Shown here one piece after another: positions 20,810 through 31,469 of a stretch of 64,000 bases of DNA. The stretch spans positions 248,001 through 312,000 of the forward strand of contig OZ251255.1 in the NCBI GenBank assembly GCA_965240325.2, in the 5' to 3' direction. The position numbers and the translations under genes were made by a program. The stretch is from Rebecca billardiae RCC1528 (Eukaryota; Haptophyta). The notes beneath the pieces are model-generated. The model was not told the DNA's origin, searched no databases, and was given only the letters and a program-made list of their open reading frames with translations. Numbering within the stretch: position 1 is the stretch's first letter; the number at the start of each line of letters is the position of its first letter.

Positions 20810-21721
20810 CTACGTGAGCAGGTAGCCGCTCATCAGCAGCAGGAAGCCGATGAACAGCCCGCCGAAGATCAGGTTCGACTTTTGCCCCTCGGTCATCGAG
20901 TTCCCGCCAAAGCCGTAATTCTGGTTGTCGGCAAAGCCTGCGAAAATGCGAGCCAGCGCGCCGACAGGGGCGGCGCGGTAGCGGGGTGCGCTCAGCCGAT
21001 CGGCGGGGCACACAGCGTGCTCGTCGACGGCCAGCGCCGCGTGCAGCCCCCTCGACACACCACGCGCACACGCACACGCACACGCCAACGGCCCCCGCGC
21101 ACCCGCGCGCGCGCGCGCCGCCGCGCCCGAGTGCCGCGCCGCGCCGCGCGCCGCCGTCGCACCTGCGATGGTGAGCATCTGAGACTCGAAGAAGGGCTTG
21201 GGGGACTGGCACTGCGGGCAGCGCCAGTTGTCGGGCAGCGACTGGAAGTCCGTGCCCGGCTTGGCGACTGGTGGGGTGGGCGGCGTCGCACGCGCGCGTC
21301 AGTCAGCGGCGGCGTGGGGCGGCGCGTGCCGCGCGGCGGCGGCGGCGGCCGCGGCGGCGGCCGCGGCGGCGGCAGCGGCCGCGGCGCGCGTGCGCGCACG
21401 GAGGCCGTCGCCCTTCTCCGGGTCGTAGACGTAGCTGCACGTGCGGCACTCGTACCGGCCGGTGTCCTTCTGCATGAACACCTCCGCGTCGCGTAGCCGC
21501 TGGATCTCGCGCTGCTTCTCCGTCAGGCCGTCGTCAGGCTCCTCGGCGGTGACGGCGCCGTCGGCGGCCGGCGGCGTCTCGCCCGAATCGGAGCAGACGG
21601 GCCGCGGCGGCGCGCGCACGCGGCCGAGCGCGGTGGCGCGGAGCGGCGCGGCGCGCGGGGCGTGGAGCCCCGCGGCGCACGCCGCGGAGGCGAGCGCGAG
21701 CAGCACGAGCACGCGGAGCAT
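20810..21721 (-). CDS. Plastid membrane-anchored rubredoxin (RBD1/RubA-like)
   Basis: Exons 21721-21400, 21267-21163 and 20937-20810 join in frame to 184 codons. The N-terminus MLRVLVLLALASAACAAG is a classic signal peptide followed by an Arg/Ala-rich stretch, as in bipartite presequences for secondary plastids. The rubredoxin iron site is complete: YECRTCSYVYDP from exon 1 and LPDNWRCPQC from exon 2, four cysteines in two CX2C pairs. Exon 3 adds GFADNQNYGFGGNSMT and one C-terminal membrane helix (LIFGGLFIGFLLLMSGYLL). This architecture matches thylakoid rubredoxins needed for photosystem II (or cyanobacterial photosystem) assembly. ATG 21721 was chosen over upstream 21805 because the signal peptide begins there. 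It shares a 270-bp head-to-head interval with the aldolase gene. Confidence 0.9.
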
Positions 21722-21991
21722 CGGCAGCGGCGGCGGCAGCGCGTGCGGGGCGGCCACTGCTCGCCGGGCGCAATAATGAGCGAGCGCGCTCTCGAGACTT
21801 CGCAAAGAGCCAGGGCGTCCGGCCCCGCCTCTTGATCATCTGATTCGTTGAGAGAGCGGCCGGCTTTGAGTCCGGTGCTCGTGTGTGCTTGACGAGCCGG
21901 GACGGGCGGCCGGAGCAGTCAGCAGCCACGCAGGCCGGTCGCGCTCGTCGGCGGCGGTACCCGCGGCGGCCGGTCTCACGCGGCAGCCGGC
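21722..21991. promoter_or_regulatory. Short divergent promoter region (rubredoxin / aldolase)
   Basis: 270 bp separate the two start codons in head-to-head orientation, so both promoters must lie here or overlap. No clear TATA box is visible, and no specific factor site can be named. Confidence 0.4.
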
Positions 21992-22945
21992 ATGCTGCGC
22001 GGCCTGCTCACCAAGTCGCGCACGGCGCTGCAGTCCGGCGCGAAGCCGCTCGTCGGCCACTGGCACATGTCCGGCTCCCCGCTCCTCGCCGAGACCGTTA
22101 CGTCCGCCGCCGAGTACGACGTGCTCGTCGTGGACTGCCAGCACGGCGCGATCGACGTGGGCGGCGCGGCGGCGGTGATGGCGTCGGTGCGCAACGCGGC
22201 GCCGTGGGTGCGGCTGCGCGACACGGCGCCATCGCACATCCACCACGTCCTCGACGCCGGCGCCGTCGGCATCATCGCGCCGCTCATCAACTCGGTCGAG
22301 GACGCGGAGGCGTTCGTTCGCGAGAGCAACTACCCGCCGGCCGGCACGCGCTCGTTCGGGCCGTTCCGCGCGGGGCTGCTCGAGCCGGGGTACTTCGACG
22401 CGGCGAACGGCGGCATCATGCGCTGGGCGATGATCGAGACCGCCGCCGCCTTCGAGGCCAAGGCGGAGATCGCCGCCGTGCCGGGCATTGACGGGCTCTT
22501 TGTCGGGCCGAATGATCTGGCGCTCGCGCTCGGCTTCACGCCGCCCACGTCCAACCCGACGGACGCGGTCGTGCTCGCCGGTGCGCTTGCGCCGCGCTGC
22601 GCAGCCTCGCGCGGGCGCTACGCGCGCGAGACGCGAGAGACGCGCACGCGCACGCGCGCACACGCTCACCCGCCGCGCCGCGCCGCGCCGCGCCATGCGC
22701 CCAACCCTACCCCCCGGCGCCCACCAGCGATCCAGAGCACGCGCGACGCGGCGCACGCGGCGGGCAAGTACGCGGGGATCTTCTGCGGCGACGGCTCCTT
22801 CGCCGGCTCCTTCGCCGCCAAGCGCTTCGACCTCGTCATCGCCGGCACCGACCTCGGTCTGCTGCAGGCGGCCGCGTGCAAGGAGCTTGCGGCCGCGCGC
22901 GGCGGCGGCGACGGCGGCGGCGGTGGCGCGCGCTCCGGGTACTGA
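21992..22945 (+). CDS. HpcH/HpaI-family aldolase (TIM barrel)
   Basis: Exons 21992-22580 and 22728-22945 join in phase 1 to 268 codons; the intron is GTGCGCTT...CCAG. The enzyme family cleaves 2-oxo-3-deoxy acids to pyruvate or a homologue plus an aldehyde, using a divalent metal. Visible family blocks: VDCQHGAID, WVRLRD (catalytic Arg), AGAVGIIAPLINS, YPPAGTRSFGPFRA, the metal-binding Glu in MIETAAAFE and the Asp in DGLFVGPNDLALALG. Length matches the family (about 255-270). The reading frame stays open through the intron, so an unspliced reading would add a spurious Arg/Ala-rich insert. A Gly-rich tail ends the protein. Its substrate cannot be told from sequence. Confidence 0.88.
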   Translation: MLRGLLTKSRTALQSGAKPLVGHWHMSGSPLLAETVTSAAEYDVLVVDCQHGAIDVGGAAAVMASVRNAAPWVRLRDTAPSHIHHVLDAGAVGIIAPLINSVEDAEAFVRESNYPPAGTRSFGPFRAGLLEPGYFDAANGGIMRWAMIETAAAFEAKAEIAAVPGIDGLFVGPNDLALALGFTPPTSNPTDAVVLAGALAPRCAASRGRYARETRETRTRTRAHAHPPRRAAPRHAPNPTPRRPPAIQSTRDAAHAAGKYAGIFCGDGSFAGSFAAKRFDLVIAGTDLGLLQAAACKELAAARGGGDGGGGGARSGY

Positions 22946-24843
22946 GCGGGTACTGAGCTCGCGCGGCGGCGCTGAGTGCCGCGGCCCTGGCCTGCGGGAT
23001 GGGGGCGGCCAGCTGAACCGCACGACAGCCGGTCCGGCTGTCAGGCCTCGGCCAGTCTCGGGCGCGCTTGACAGCCGGTGCGGCGGGCCGCGCCGTCCGG
23101 GCGCGCCCTCACCCTCTCACTCTGAGCTCGGTGTCCGATGCACTCGGCGGCTCCGGCGGCGGGACGTCCGTGGTGTGCTGCCCTCAGGCGCCGTCACTCG
23201 CCGACACCGGAGTCGGCGTCCCAGCAGTCGACTGCGAAGCCGAGTCGCGGCGCGGAACGGGAGTCGGCGCTGCAGTGTGACGCCAACGGTCACTCGGACG
23301 ACGCGACGAATCGCGGCCGTGATCCGCGCCGTGATATTAGGCAGCGCAGTGATCATCCGCGGCCGCGAGTATTCCGTCGCGGTATGACGTACGTATATAT
23401 ATGATGTATAACTCTGCATGCTCGCGATGATCGAATAATAACTACGGGCGGACACGGGCTCGTCCGGGCCTGCCGGCCGGCCGCCGCGTCAGGCATCTGA
23501 GTCGGTGAGTACTGAGTGTCGACTGTCGTCGCGCGGACCGGCGCGCGCGGACTCTCACTAGTCTCAGACCGTCTGGCCACGCGGGCCCGGCTGCCTGACG
23601 CACGCGGACCGCGGGACTACGCCTACGGCCGCCGGCGGACCGTTGTCGCGGGCGCGGCGCCGCACCATGCATGGCACGCGCCACTTAACTAGTGGCAGGC
23701 GCCAGACTAAGTCGCGGAGCACTGACGACGATCATATATACAGCGCAGCAGCATCCAGTATGAGTAGTAGTGGCACTGCACTGCACGGTGTCCCGGTTGG
23801 CGGTATAGTCGGTGACAGCAGGCGGTTGACGAATGACGATGCCACCCGCACATTGCCGTTAACTCACCGCGCGTGGCTGAGTGGCCCGGGTCCGCGCCGG
23901 ACACTCACCGACTCGGCCGCGACTCGATCCACTCGATCTCGTCCGCGCCCGCGGGTTGCCATGAAGTCTGAGTGAACCCGAGTAATAACTACGACGCGTA
24001 CTGCTCCGATCGCGCCGCGTAGTCGTCGTCTAATGAGTAGACTGAAGTCACACTCATCTTAATGATGAGTCACACTGAACCGCGTAGCGGCGGCTTATGA
24101 CCGTGCATGACACGGATGACACTACTGTGGCACGGTGACTACTGGCCTCCGCTTATAGACGGGGGAGTCTCACTCAGTAAGTGGCGGCTCATCCGTCCCG
24201 GCGGCCTCCTGCCGGGCCCGACCAGACGGACCACTGCTCGGTTGCACCACTCACTGGCGGGCCTGATGGCAGCCGGGCGGCGGGGTGACCCGGCGGGATA
24301 GCCGACCGCGTCACCGCCGGCGGGGCGCCGGGCCGCCCCGCATTCTCGCGGCCGGCGACTACGCGCCGGCCGCCGGATCGCGAGTGACGCGCGGGCGTAT
24401 ATCACTGTGAGACTGATGCTGCTCGTACTACGCGGTACCGTGCTGCTACTCGGCGGCTACCGCCGTCGGCAGCGCGACCGGAGCACTGTGCCTACGATGC
24501 TGTCGTCTACCGCCGCGATTCATCATGCGCATAGCCACTGCAGGCGGAGTCACTGCAGCGCTGCGCAGAGTGCATGCGTGCTGCTGACTGATGTGGTGCT
24601 GATGACGGATGGACTGACTCTGAAGATGTCGTCGTCGTCGCGTGTCACACTGCTGACGAGTGCTGACGTCATAAGCCAGACGAGAGTTGCTGATGGGACC
24701 AGTATAGGGTCCGGGCCGCCGGCGGCGGCCTGCTCCGGAGCTGCTGCGCGATCGAAGCGCAGCCTGGCGTCACAGCCACGCCGCCGCCACCGCGGGCGAC
24801 GACGCAGCCGCGGACGGCCAGCTCGGGGCCGCGCTGGGCGGTG
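22946..24843. other. Intergenic region, about 1.9 kb, no recognised gene
   Basis: GC-rich without a convincing coding frame. It contains short AT stretches (23.39 and 23.73 kb) and repeated GAGTCACTC/ACTGAGT-like short motifs, but no terminal repeats or known elements that I could identify. Confidence 0.55.
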
Positions 24844-27800
24844 TCATTCGGCCGCGGACTGCAGGAAGTCGCTGGGGTTGGCGGCGCGCACGGCGATGGG
24901 CTGCGGCCGGCCGCCCCGCCCCACGGCGCTCCAGCCCGCGAGCCCGGCGCCGTCGATCGCCGCCTCACTCAGCGCGCCCAGGCCCTCTCCCAGCCCGGCC
25001 CCCGAGAGCAGCAGCAGCCGCATCCGCTCCTCGATGGCGCCCTCGAGCGCGCGCGGCTCAAGCGCGGACGCCCACGCGGGCAGCGAGGGCGGCGGGCTAC
25101 CGCTCCCCCCACCGCCCTCGGCGGTCTCGCTCGCCCACGCGGCGGCGGCGGCGCCGCCCGCGGCCGCGGTGGCACCGGCGGCCATGCTGCTGCTCAGGCT
25201 GCCGGAGACGGAGAGCCAGGCCGCGAGCGCGCGCTCGCCGACGCCGCCGACGCCGGCGGCGGGCTGCGCGGCGGCGGCGGCGGCGGCGGCGTCACCGTCG
25301 GAGCGCACTGCCGCCGCCGCCGCCGCAGCGTCCGCCGCCATCGCCTCGGCGGCGGCGGCGGCCGAGGCGGCGCACGCCTCCGTTGCGCGCGCGCGCGCCC
25401 GCTGCGCCTCAGCGAGCTCAGCACTCGCGCCGCTCACACCCAGGTGCCGCTCATAGGCCGCCCAGAGGGCGAGGGACCCCGGGCGCACGTCGAGCGCGCG
25501 GCGGAAGAGGCGACTTGCCTCCGCCTGCCCGCCGTGCCGCCGCTCGAACTCGGCCCAGGTCGCGAGCACCACCGCCTGGGCAGCACAGCGGCGGCGGCGG
25601 CAGCGCAGCGACGGCGGCAGCAGCACACGGCGTGGGCACACACGCACACACACACACATACACACGCACACACACACACACACACGCACACACACACACA
25701 CACACGCACACGCACACGCACACACGCACACACACGCACACGCACACACACGCACACACACACGCACACACACACACACACACACGCACACACGCACACA
25801 CACACGCAACAGCGCAGGAGTGGCAGCAGTGCACACGCGCGCGCGGTGAGAGAGGGGGCACGGTGAGCAGCGCGCTGGCATGGCCCTGCCAACGCTGACG
25901 CGCGCGCGCGCGCGCGCGCGCGCCGCGCGCCGAGCCGAACGGGCGCAGACACGCGGCGCGAGAAGGCGCGCAGACACGCGGCGCGAGAAGGCGCGCAGAC
26001 ACGCGGCGCAACGCGCAACAGACACGGCGCCTGCGCGCGCACCGAGTGCGGCGTGGCCTCAGCGGCGCGGCGGAAGTGCGCTCGCGCGGAGGGCACGTCT
26101 CCGGCGGCCTCCTCGATCAGGGCCCACGCGTGCCACACCCACGTCAGCTGCAAGCGCGGCGGCACACGCGCGGCGGCGGCGGGCGGGCGGGCGGGCGGGC
26201 GCGGGCGCGGCGCGGGCCGTGAGCGCGCGCGCTCGGCCGTCGGCGCCACCGCGGGCGGCGTGGGCGCAGAGTAACGGCCGTAACGTCTTTTGCCCCCACG
26301 GCGCGCACCTGCTCCGAGTCCTCCGGCGCGGTCCACACCGCCTGCTGCAGGCTGCGCCGCGCCGCGTCGAGCTGCCCGCCTGCCGCGAGCACAAGGCCTC
26401 GCTTCTGGTGGCACGGCACGTGGCGGGGCGCGGCGCGGCAGCCGCGATTGAGAATTGCGAGCGCGGCAGTGCGGCCGGCGGCGCGCTCGGTGGCGAGGGC
26501 GGCGTGCGCGGCGGCGAGGGTGGCGTCGTGCCGCCGGCGCGCGGACGCGAGCATCGACGCAGCCGCCGCCGCGCGGCCGGCCGCCACCGCCGTCCCCGCC
26601 GCCGCCGCCTCCGCCGCCGCCGCCTCTGCCGCCGCCACCTCCGCCGCCGCCGCCGCCGCCTCCACCGCGCCGCCCCACGCTGCCTCCGCTCGCCCCTCGC
26701 TGTCGCGAAGCAGCGCGCTGGCGTACGCGGTGTAGAGCGGGCCGTCGTCGGGGCGGAGGGCGATCGCGCGTTCCCACAGCCTGCGGGCGGGAGCGCGCGG
26801 CGGCCGCGGGGCCGGCGGGCTCAGCGCGCGAGCGCGGTGTGGCGCGGCGCGCGGGCGCGTGGCGCGGCGCACGGCGCGGCGCGCGTGGCGCGCCGACGCA
26901 CCGGACGGCGTCGGTCATCTGGCCCTGGCGCGCGCGCACGCCGGCCCACGCGCCGAGCACCTGCGTGTTCTGCCCGTTCAGCCGCGCCGCCGCGCGCAGC
27001 GCCGCGCTCGCCGCCTCGAGCCGCCCGAGCCGCGCGAGCGCGACGCCGCGCGCCTGGTGGCAAAAGACGTTACGGCCGTTACTCAGCGCGAGCGCGCGGT
27101 CGAGGTACGAGATCGCGATCTCGAGCGAGCGCGTGCTGTTGAGCGAGGAGCTCGCCTGGCGCACGTGGTACATCGCGAGCGCGTGCCTGCGCAGCCGCAC
27201 GCGCGCACGGCCGGCGCGTGAGTCGCGGCGCGCGGCGGCGCGGCGGCAGCACAGGGCCGGCGCGCGCGCGGGCGGCAGCCGCGGGCAGCGCCGCAGCCCA
27301 GGGGGCGCGCGCGCGCGGGGTCGCACGCACCAGGTGACCTCGTTCGCCGGCTGCACCGACACGCCTCGCTCGTAGCACCGCAGCGCCGGCCCGAACCGCC
27401 CGCGCGCCTCCTCCAGCTGCCCGAGTGCCACCAGCGACGGCGCGTGCCGCGGCCGCGCGCCGAGCGCCGCACGGAAGCAGGCCGCGGCCGCGCCGAGCTC
27501 GCGGCGGTGCTTGCGGAGGAGGACGCCGAGGGCCTGCAGCAGGTACGGGTTCGAGCCGCGCGGCGGGCCGCCCACCAGCGCGCCGTACTTCGCGAGGCGC
27601 ACGCTGTACCCGTACCCGCCCGAGCCGCCATCGCTGACGGCCGCGCCGCCGGCCGCGCCGGCGGCGGAAGCGGCGGCGGCGGCCGAGGCGGCGGCGGCCG
27701 CGGCGGCGCCAGTCGCGTCAGCGGCGGCGGCGGCGGCGTCGGCGGGCGCGGGCGCGCACGCGGGCGCGGCGGGCGCGGCGCCGCCCGCCTCCGCGTCCGC

Positions 27801-28589
27801 GCCGTCCTCGCCGTACCACAGCCCCGCGCGCAGCAGCGCCTCCGCCAAGTCCACTCGCTCCGCGGGTGGCACAGGCCGTGGGCTGGACGGCACGCCCACT
27901 GCGGCACCAGTCGCGGTGGCGGCGGTGGCGGCGGAGGGCCAGACGAGCTTGCCCTGCGCGAAGGTGAGCCCGCCCGGCCCGCCGCCGCGCGCGAGCGCGT
28001 CCCGCGAGAGCGCGAGCCACGCGCGCCCGTCGGCGGGGTCCAACGCCGCCGCGCGAGCCAGCAGCGCGCGCGCGCCGTCGTGGTCGCCCGCACGGCCGAG
28101 CTCGCGCGCGCGCCACGTCCACAGGTCGATGTTGAGCTTGAGGACGCGCGGCGGGCGCGGGTCGTAGTCGGTGCGGAAGGCGTCGTCGTTCGCCGTGAGC
28201 GACTCGCGCACCTTGCGCGACAGCTCGCGCACCGACACGGATGCGCGCGGCGGCGCGGCGCCGCGCGCCGCCGCGGCGGGCGGCGCGGCGCGCGGCCGCG
28301 GCGCGCCGGCGGCGGGCTCGGTCTGGGCGGCAGGCTTGCCCGGGGCGAAGGAGGCGAAGGCGCGCTGCGTCGAGGCGCGCCAGTCGCGCCGCCGCGCCAC
28401 CGTCGCCGCCGCGCGCTCGAGCGCGTCCGAGCCGGCCGGCGCGGACGCGCCGCTCGCGGATGCCGGCGCGGCCGCCGCGCGCGCCGCGCGCGCCGGCCGC
28501 GGGTTGCGCGGCGAGGCGACGCCGACGCACGGCGAGATGACCGCGGCGACGAGCGCGATCGCAACCGCCGCGGCCGCGGCGCGAGGCAT
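24844..28589 (-). CDS. HAT/TPR repeat protein, Mbb1-like, probably plastid
   Basis: Five exons (28589-27331, 27186-26902, 26780-26309, 26147-26043, 25575-24844) join in frame to 950 codons. The N-terminus (MPRAAAAAVAIALVAAVISP) is a signal-peptide-like segment. Helical repeats resemble half-a-TPR units of RNA-processing proteins such as the psbB mRNA maturation factor Mbb1: RARELGRAGDHDGARALLAR, LVALGQLEEARGRFGPALRC, LWERAIALRPDDGPLYTAYA, WHAWALIEEAAGDVPSARAH and ATWAEFERRHGGQAEASRLF. The family binds RNA and stabilises plastid transcripts; that role is inferred. Low-complexity Ala/Gly inserts interrupt the repeats. Intron 4 contains the CA array, and intron 3 holds an inverted copy of part of exon 2. 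The gene is head-to-head with the CREST gene. Confidence 0.82.
25636..25807. repeat. (CA)n/(TG)n microsatellite in an intron
   Basis: About 170 bases of CA with CG steps, nearly pure alternating purine-pyrimidine, inside intron 4 of the HAT/TPR gene. It gives spurious Thr-His and Val-Cys open frames. Confidence 0.95.
26269..26294. repeat. Inverted copy of an exon 2 segment, inside intron 3
   Basis: These 26 bases (GAGTAACGGCCGTAACGTCT...) are the exact reverse complement of 27059-27084, which lies in exon 2 of the same gene and encodes SNGRNVFC. The pre-mRNA could pair exon 2 with intron 3 across exon 3. Confidence 0.9.
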
Positions 28590-29272
28590 GCCCGTCCTCC
28601 GCGCGCGGGGTCCGCGCGGGGGCGCGAGGGGCGGTGTGATTGGCGGTGCGCCGCGCGCGCAGCTGATGCGCATCGCAAGTTCTGGAGAGGCCGGAGCGAT
28701 GGCGGGCCAGCTGCTCACCGGCCATCTCGCGGGTAAAAGGGCATCTTGATTGCCGATTTCTGCCGGTCTCAAATGTTTTCGGCCCGGGTGGCCGTAGCTC
28801 GGACTTGGCGCATGCTCGCAATCATCACGTCCACCCAGCTTCAGAACGGTGCCGAGCCGGACGCGAGAATCTTCATCTTGCATTCCCCGGCGCGAGAAAC
28901 CACCCGAAACCAGTCTGAAAAGCGGTCGCGGCTCCCAGGCCGGGTGACGCGAGTGACGCCACCGGTGCCTGCGCAGGTCCGGGTGCGGAAGCGGCAGCAG
29001 CTTTCCGCATCCAAAGCGCTCCAGACGGCGCCGCCCACCCGCGCCTCTGCTCGGCCCGCGCGCAACGCATGCAGCGCACGCGCGACGCCCGCGAGGGCGC
29101 GAGCACGACGGGGCAGCGGCGCGAGCGCGCACGCACGCTCGTGCTCACGCTCCGCAACGCCGCACGCGGCGTGCTCGGCCCCGGCCGCGCTTCCGCCGAT
29201 GGCGCCAGCAGCGCGCCCGAGGGCGCGCCGCCGCCGCCGCCGCCGTCGCCGCCGCCGCCGCCGCCGCTGCCC
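28590..29272. promoter_or_regulatory. Divergent promoter region (HAT-TPR / CREST protein)
   Basis: Interval between two head-to-head start codons. It contains an ATTGG (inverted CCAAT) box near 28637 and an AT-richer patch near 28.73-28.93 kb, lower in GC than the flanking coding sequence. If the CREST protein starts at 29069 the interval is shorter. No specific site is assigned. Confidence 0.35.
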
Positions 29273-30473
29273 ATGCTGACGCCGAGCACGGCCGCGGCGG
29301 AGGCGGCGGGCGAGGCGGATGCGTGGTTTGGGCTGCACGCCAAGTCCACCCCGCTCCTCGCCACGCCGGCGTCGGAGTCCGGCTGCGCCGGACCGTACCT
29401 GCTGCCAGACGGATACTTTGTCATGAGCCGCTTGCAAGAGCTTCTAAATGCGGGTACGATGCTGCTGCCGCTGGGCGTGGCGCTGGCGTACACGAGCGAG
29501 TGCGCGCCGTGGGCACCGCTCGACGCGCACTCGGGCGCGTACGTCGTCGCCGCGGCCATCGCCGCGCACTTTCCGTTTTCCGGTGCGCGCAAGAATCAGA
29601 GCGCGCGCCGCGCGCCGGGCGCGCGCGCTGGGGTGCCCCGCGCCGGGCGCGCGCGCTGGGGTGCCGTGCGCCGGGGACGGAGCGGGCGCGGTGGCGGCGG
29701 CGGCGGTGGGCGGTTGGTGCGTGCGACGCCAGCTGCGGTGCTGGGTGGGCCGCCGGGCCGCGCACGCGCGCGCGCGGCTGACCCGCGCCTGACGCTCCTC
29801 CCGCTCCGCGCCCCGCCGCCACGCCCCGCGCGCCGCGCGCCGCGCACCGCCGCTCCCCGCGCGCGCCGCGCCGCGCGCCGACAGCCCTGTACCACGCTTC
29901 GTGCGCGGTGTGGCGCCCGCCGGGCACGCACCCGGTGCTGGGGAACGGCTGGTGCAAGGGCGACCTGGTCGCTATCCACCTGGCGGCGGCGCTGATGGCG
30001 CTCGGCACGACGGGTGCGCGCGCGCGCGCCTGCCTGCCCCCCTGCCGCTGCGCAGCCGTGTTCGCCCGACTCAGCGGCACTCGCCCGCTGCGCACGCCGC
30101 AGGCTCGCTTCGGTACTTTTTTGCATGCATGGCCTTCGCCCTCTGGAGCTCGTACCGGACGCTGCGGTGGGCGGCCGGCCGCACGGAGCGCCGGCTGGGG
30201 CGGGTGGCGTGCGCGTGCGCGTACATCCTGCCGATCGCGCTGCGCGACGGCGCCGCGTGCGCGCTCGCTGTGGGCGGGTTCGGCGCGACCGCCATTCTGT
30301 TCGCGTGGAACGCTCGGCTGAACGGCTGGGGCCACGCGCTGTCGCACCTCACGCTGGTGCCGCTCGCGGTGGGCGTGCTGCGCGGCGCCGCGGCGGTGCA
30401 GGCGCCGGGGGCGGAGATGGCGGCGGCGGCGCTGCGGCCGCTGCAAGCGGCGCTCGTGTGCCGAAGCGCGTGA
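29273..30473 (+). CDS. Seven-TM CREST-superfamily protein (ceramidase/PAQR/TMEM8-like)
   Basis: Exons 29273-29582, 29885-30013 and 30103-30473 join in frame to 269 codons. Several hydrophobic helices are visible (LLPLGVALAY, YVVAAAIAAHF, LVAIHLAAALMALG, YFFACMAFALW, ILPIALR, GFGATAILFAW, LTLVPLAVGVL). The CREST metal-hydrolase signature appears in order: SALYH (SxxxH, created by joining exons 1 and 2), GDLVAIH (Asp) and GHALSHL (HxxxH). CREST members include alkaline ceramidases, progestin/adiponectin receptors, Per1 and TMEM8/PGAP6, and act on membrane lipids. Which subgroup this belongs to cannot be told. Upstream in-frame ATG 29069 would add a basic and Pro-rich N-terminus. Confidence 0.65.
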
Positions 30474-30659
30474 GCGCCCGCGGCGCGGCGACGAGGACGA
30501 TCGTCAGCAATGCATGCACCACGCGCCAATGTACGTACTCTGCTGCGACGCTAAAACCCGCCGCCAAAAAAGGCATCAGTAAATGCTCGTACAGTACGGT
30601 AAAATAAACTCATCAATAAATCTGCGCCGGAACGTCATAGAACGACGACCGCGCGCGCG

Positions 30660-31469
30660 ATGCCGGCGACGCGGCGATCGCTCAGCCTCGCGGCTGCGCT
30701 GCTGCTCGCCGCGCCAGCATGCCACGGCGGCATTCCCGCCCCGCGCGTCGCACGCGCGCGCCCAGCGCTCTCCCCACGCTCCGCCGTGCGCATGGCTGGC
30801 GCTGATGCCCCGCCACCGCCGCCGCCGCCGCAAGAGGAGGACGGACCCAAGCGCGCGCGCGCGGACGAGGACGACGGCGACGGCAGCGCGCGCACTGAGC
30901 AGGACGCGAGCGTGGAGGACGGCGTGCTCGGCCGCTTCATGCGCCCGCGCGTGGACGACGGCGGCCTGCCCATCGCCGACTCGCTCGTCGCCATCTCCGC
31001 GCCCGTCCTCCTCGCCACCGTCATTCTGGCCGGCGGCCTGCCGCGGCCATCATGGCTGGTGCCCGCCGCGTTCGTGCCGGACGTGCGCGCGCTGCCGTTC
31101 GTGCTGCCCGCCGTGGGGCACGGCATCACACTCGCGACGTGCTGGGTGCTCGGCGCCTTCGCCGCCGCCGCGTACACCAAGGAGGCCTACGGCGCCGGCG
31201 GCTCCACGCTGCAGACGCTCGCATACACGGCGCGCGCCGGCGCGTTCGCCACCGGCCTACTCATCTTACTCACGCAGGCGCAGCTGTACGCGGAGGTGGG
31301 GCCGGCGGCGATCGGCGCGTGGGCGGAGCCGGGGTTCCCCGCGACCGCCGCCGACTTCATCATCGTGCGCCGCACCGACGAGCTCGCCCTCGACGTCGCG
31401 GTCGAGGCGGCCGCCATGACCTGCTGGCGCCTGTACCGAGCGTCTCTGTACGGCCGGTTCGGCGACTGA
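30660..31469 (+). CDS. Putative plastid membrane protein of unknown function
   Basis: An intronless frame of 269 codons. The N-terminus (SLSLAAALLLAAPACHGG) looks like a signal peptide followed by an Arg/Ser/Pro-rich stretch, which suggests a bipartite plastid presequence. An acidic, Pro-rich spacer follows, then about three or four hydrophobic segments: ISAPVLLATVILAGGL, ITLATCWVLGAFAAAAYT and AFATGLLILLTQAQLYAEV. I do not recognise the family. It starts 187 bp after the CREST gene on the same strand; two AATAAA motifs (30603-30608 and 30615-30620) in the gap could be polyadenylation signals for that upstream gene. Codon bias matches its neighbours and the frame is clean, so I consider it a real gene. 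Confidence 0.65.
   Translation: MPATRRSLSLAAALLLAAPACHGGIPAPRVARARPALSPRSAVRMAGADAPPPPPPPQEEDGPKRARADEDDGDGSARTEQDASVEDGVLGRFMRPRVDDGGLPIADSLVAISAPVLLATVILAGGLPRPSWLVPAAFVPDVRALPFVLPAVGHGITLATCWVLGAFAAAAYTKEAYGAGGSTLQTLAYTARAGAFATGLLILLTQAQLYAEVGPAAIGAWAEPGFPATAADFIIVRRTDELALDVAVEAAAMTCWRLYRASLYGRFGD

Noticed and set aside
22581-22735. Aldolase acceptor at 22735 (CCAG before AGCACGCG)
   Set aside because: It breaks the frame. The CAG at 22725-22727 restores phase and gives AIQSTRDAAHAAGKYAG, matching the family.
24407-25866. Plus-strand open frames opposite the HAT/TPR gene
   Set aside because: Antisense shadows of a GC-rich coding strand with Ala/Ser/Arg bias and Thr-His repeats from the CA array; no domain.
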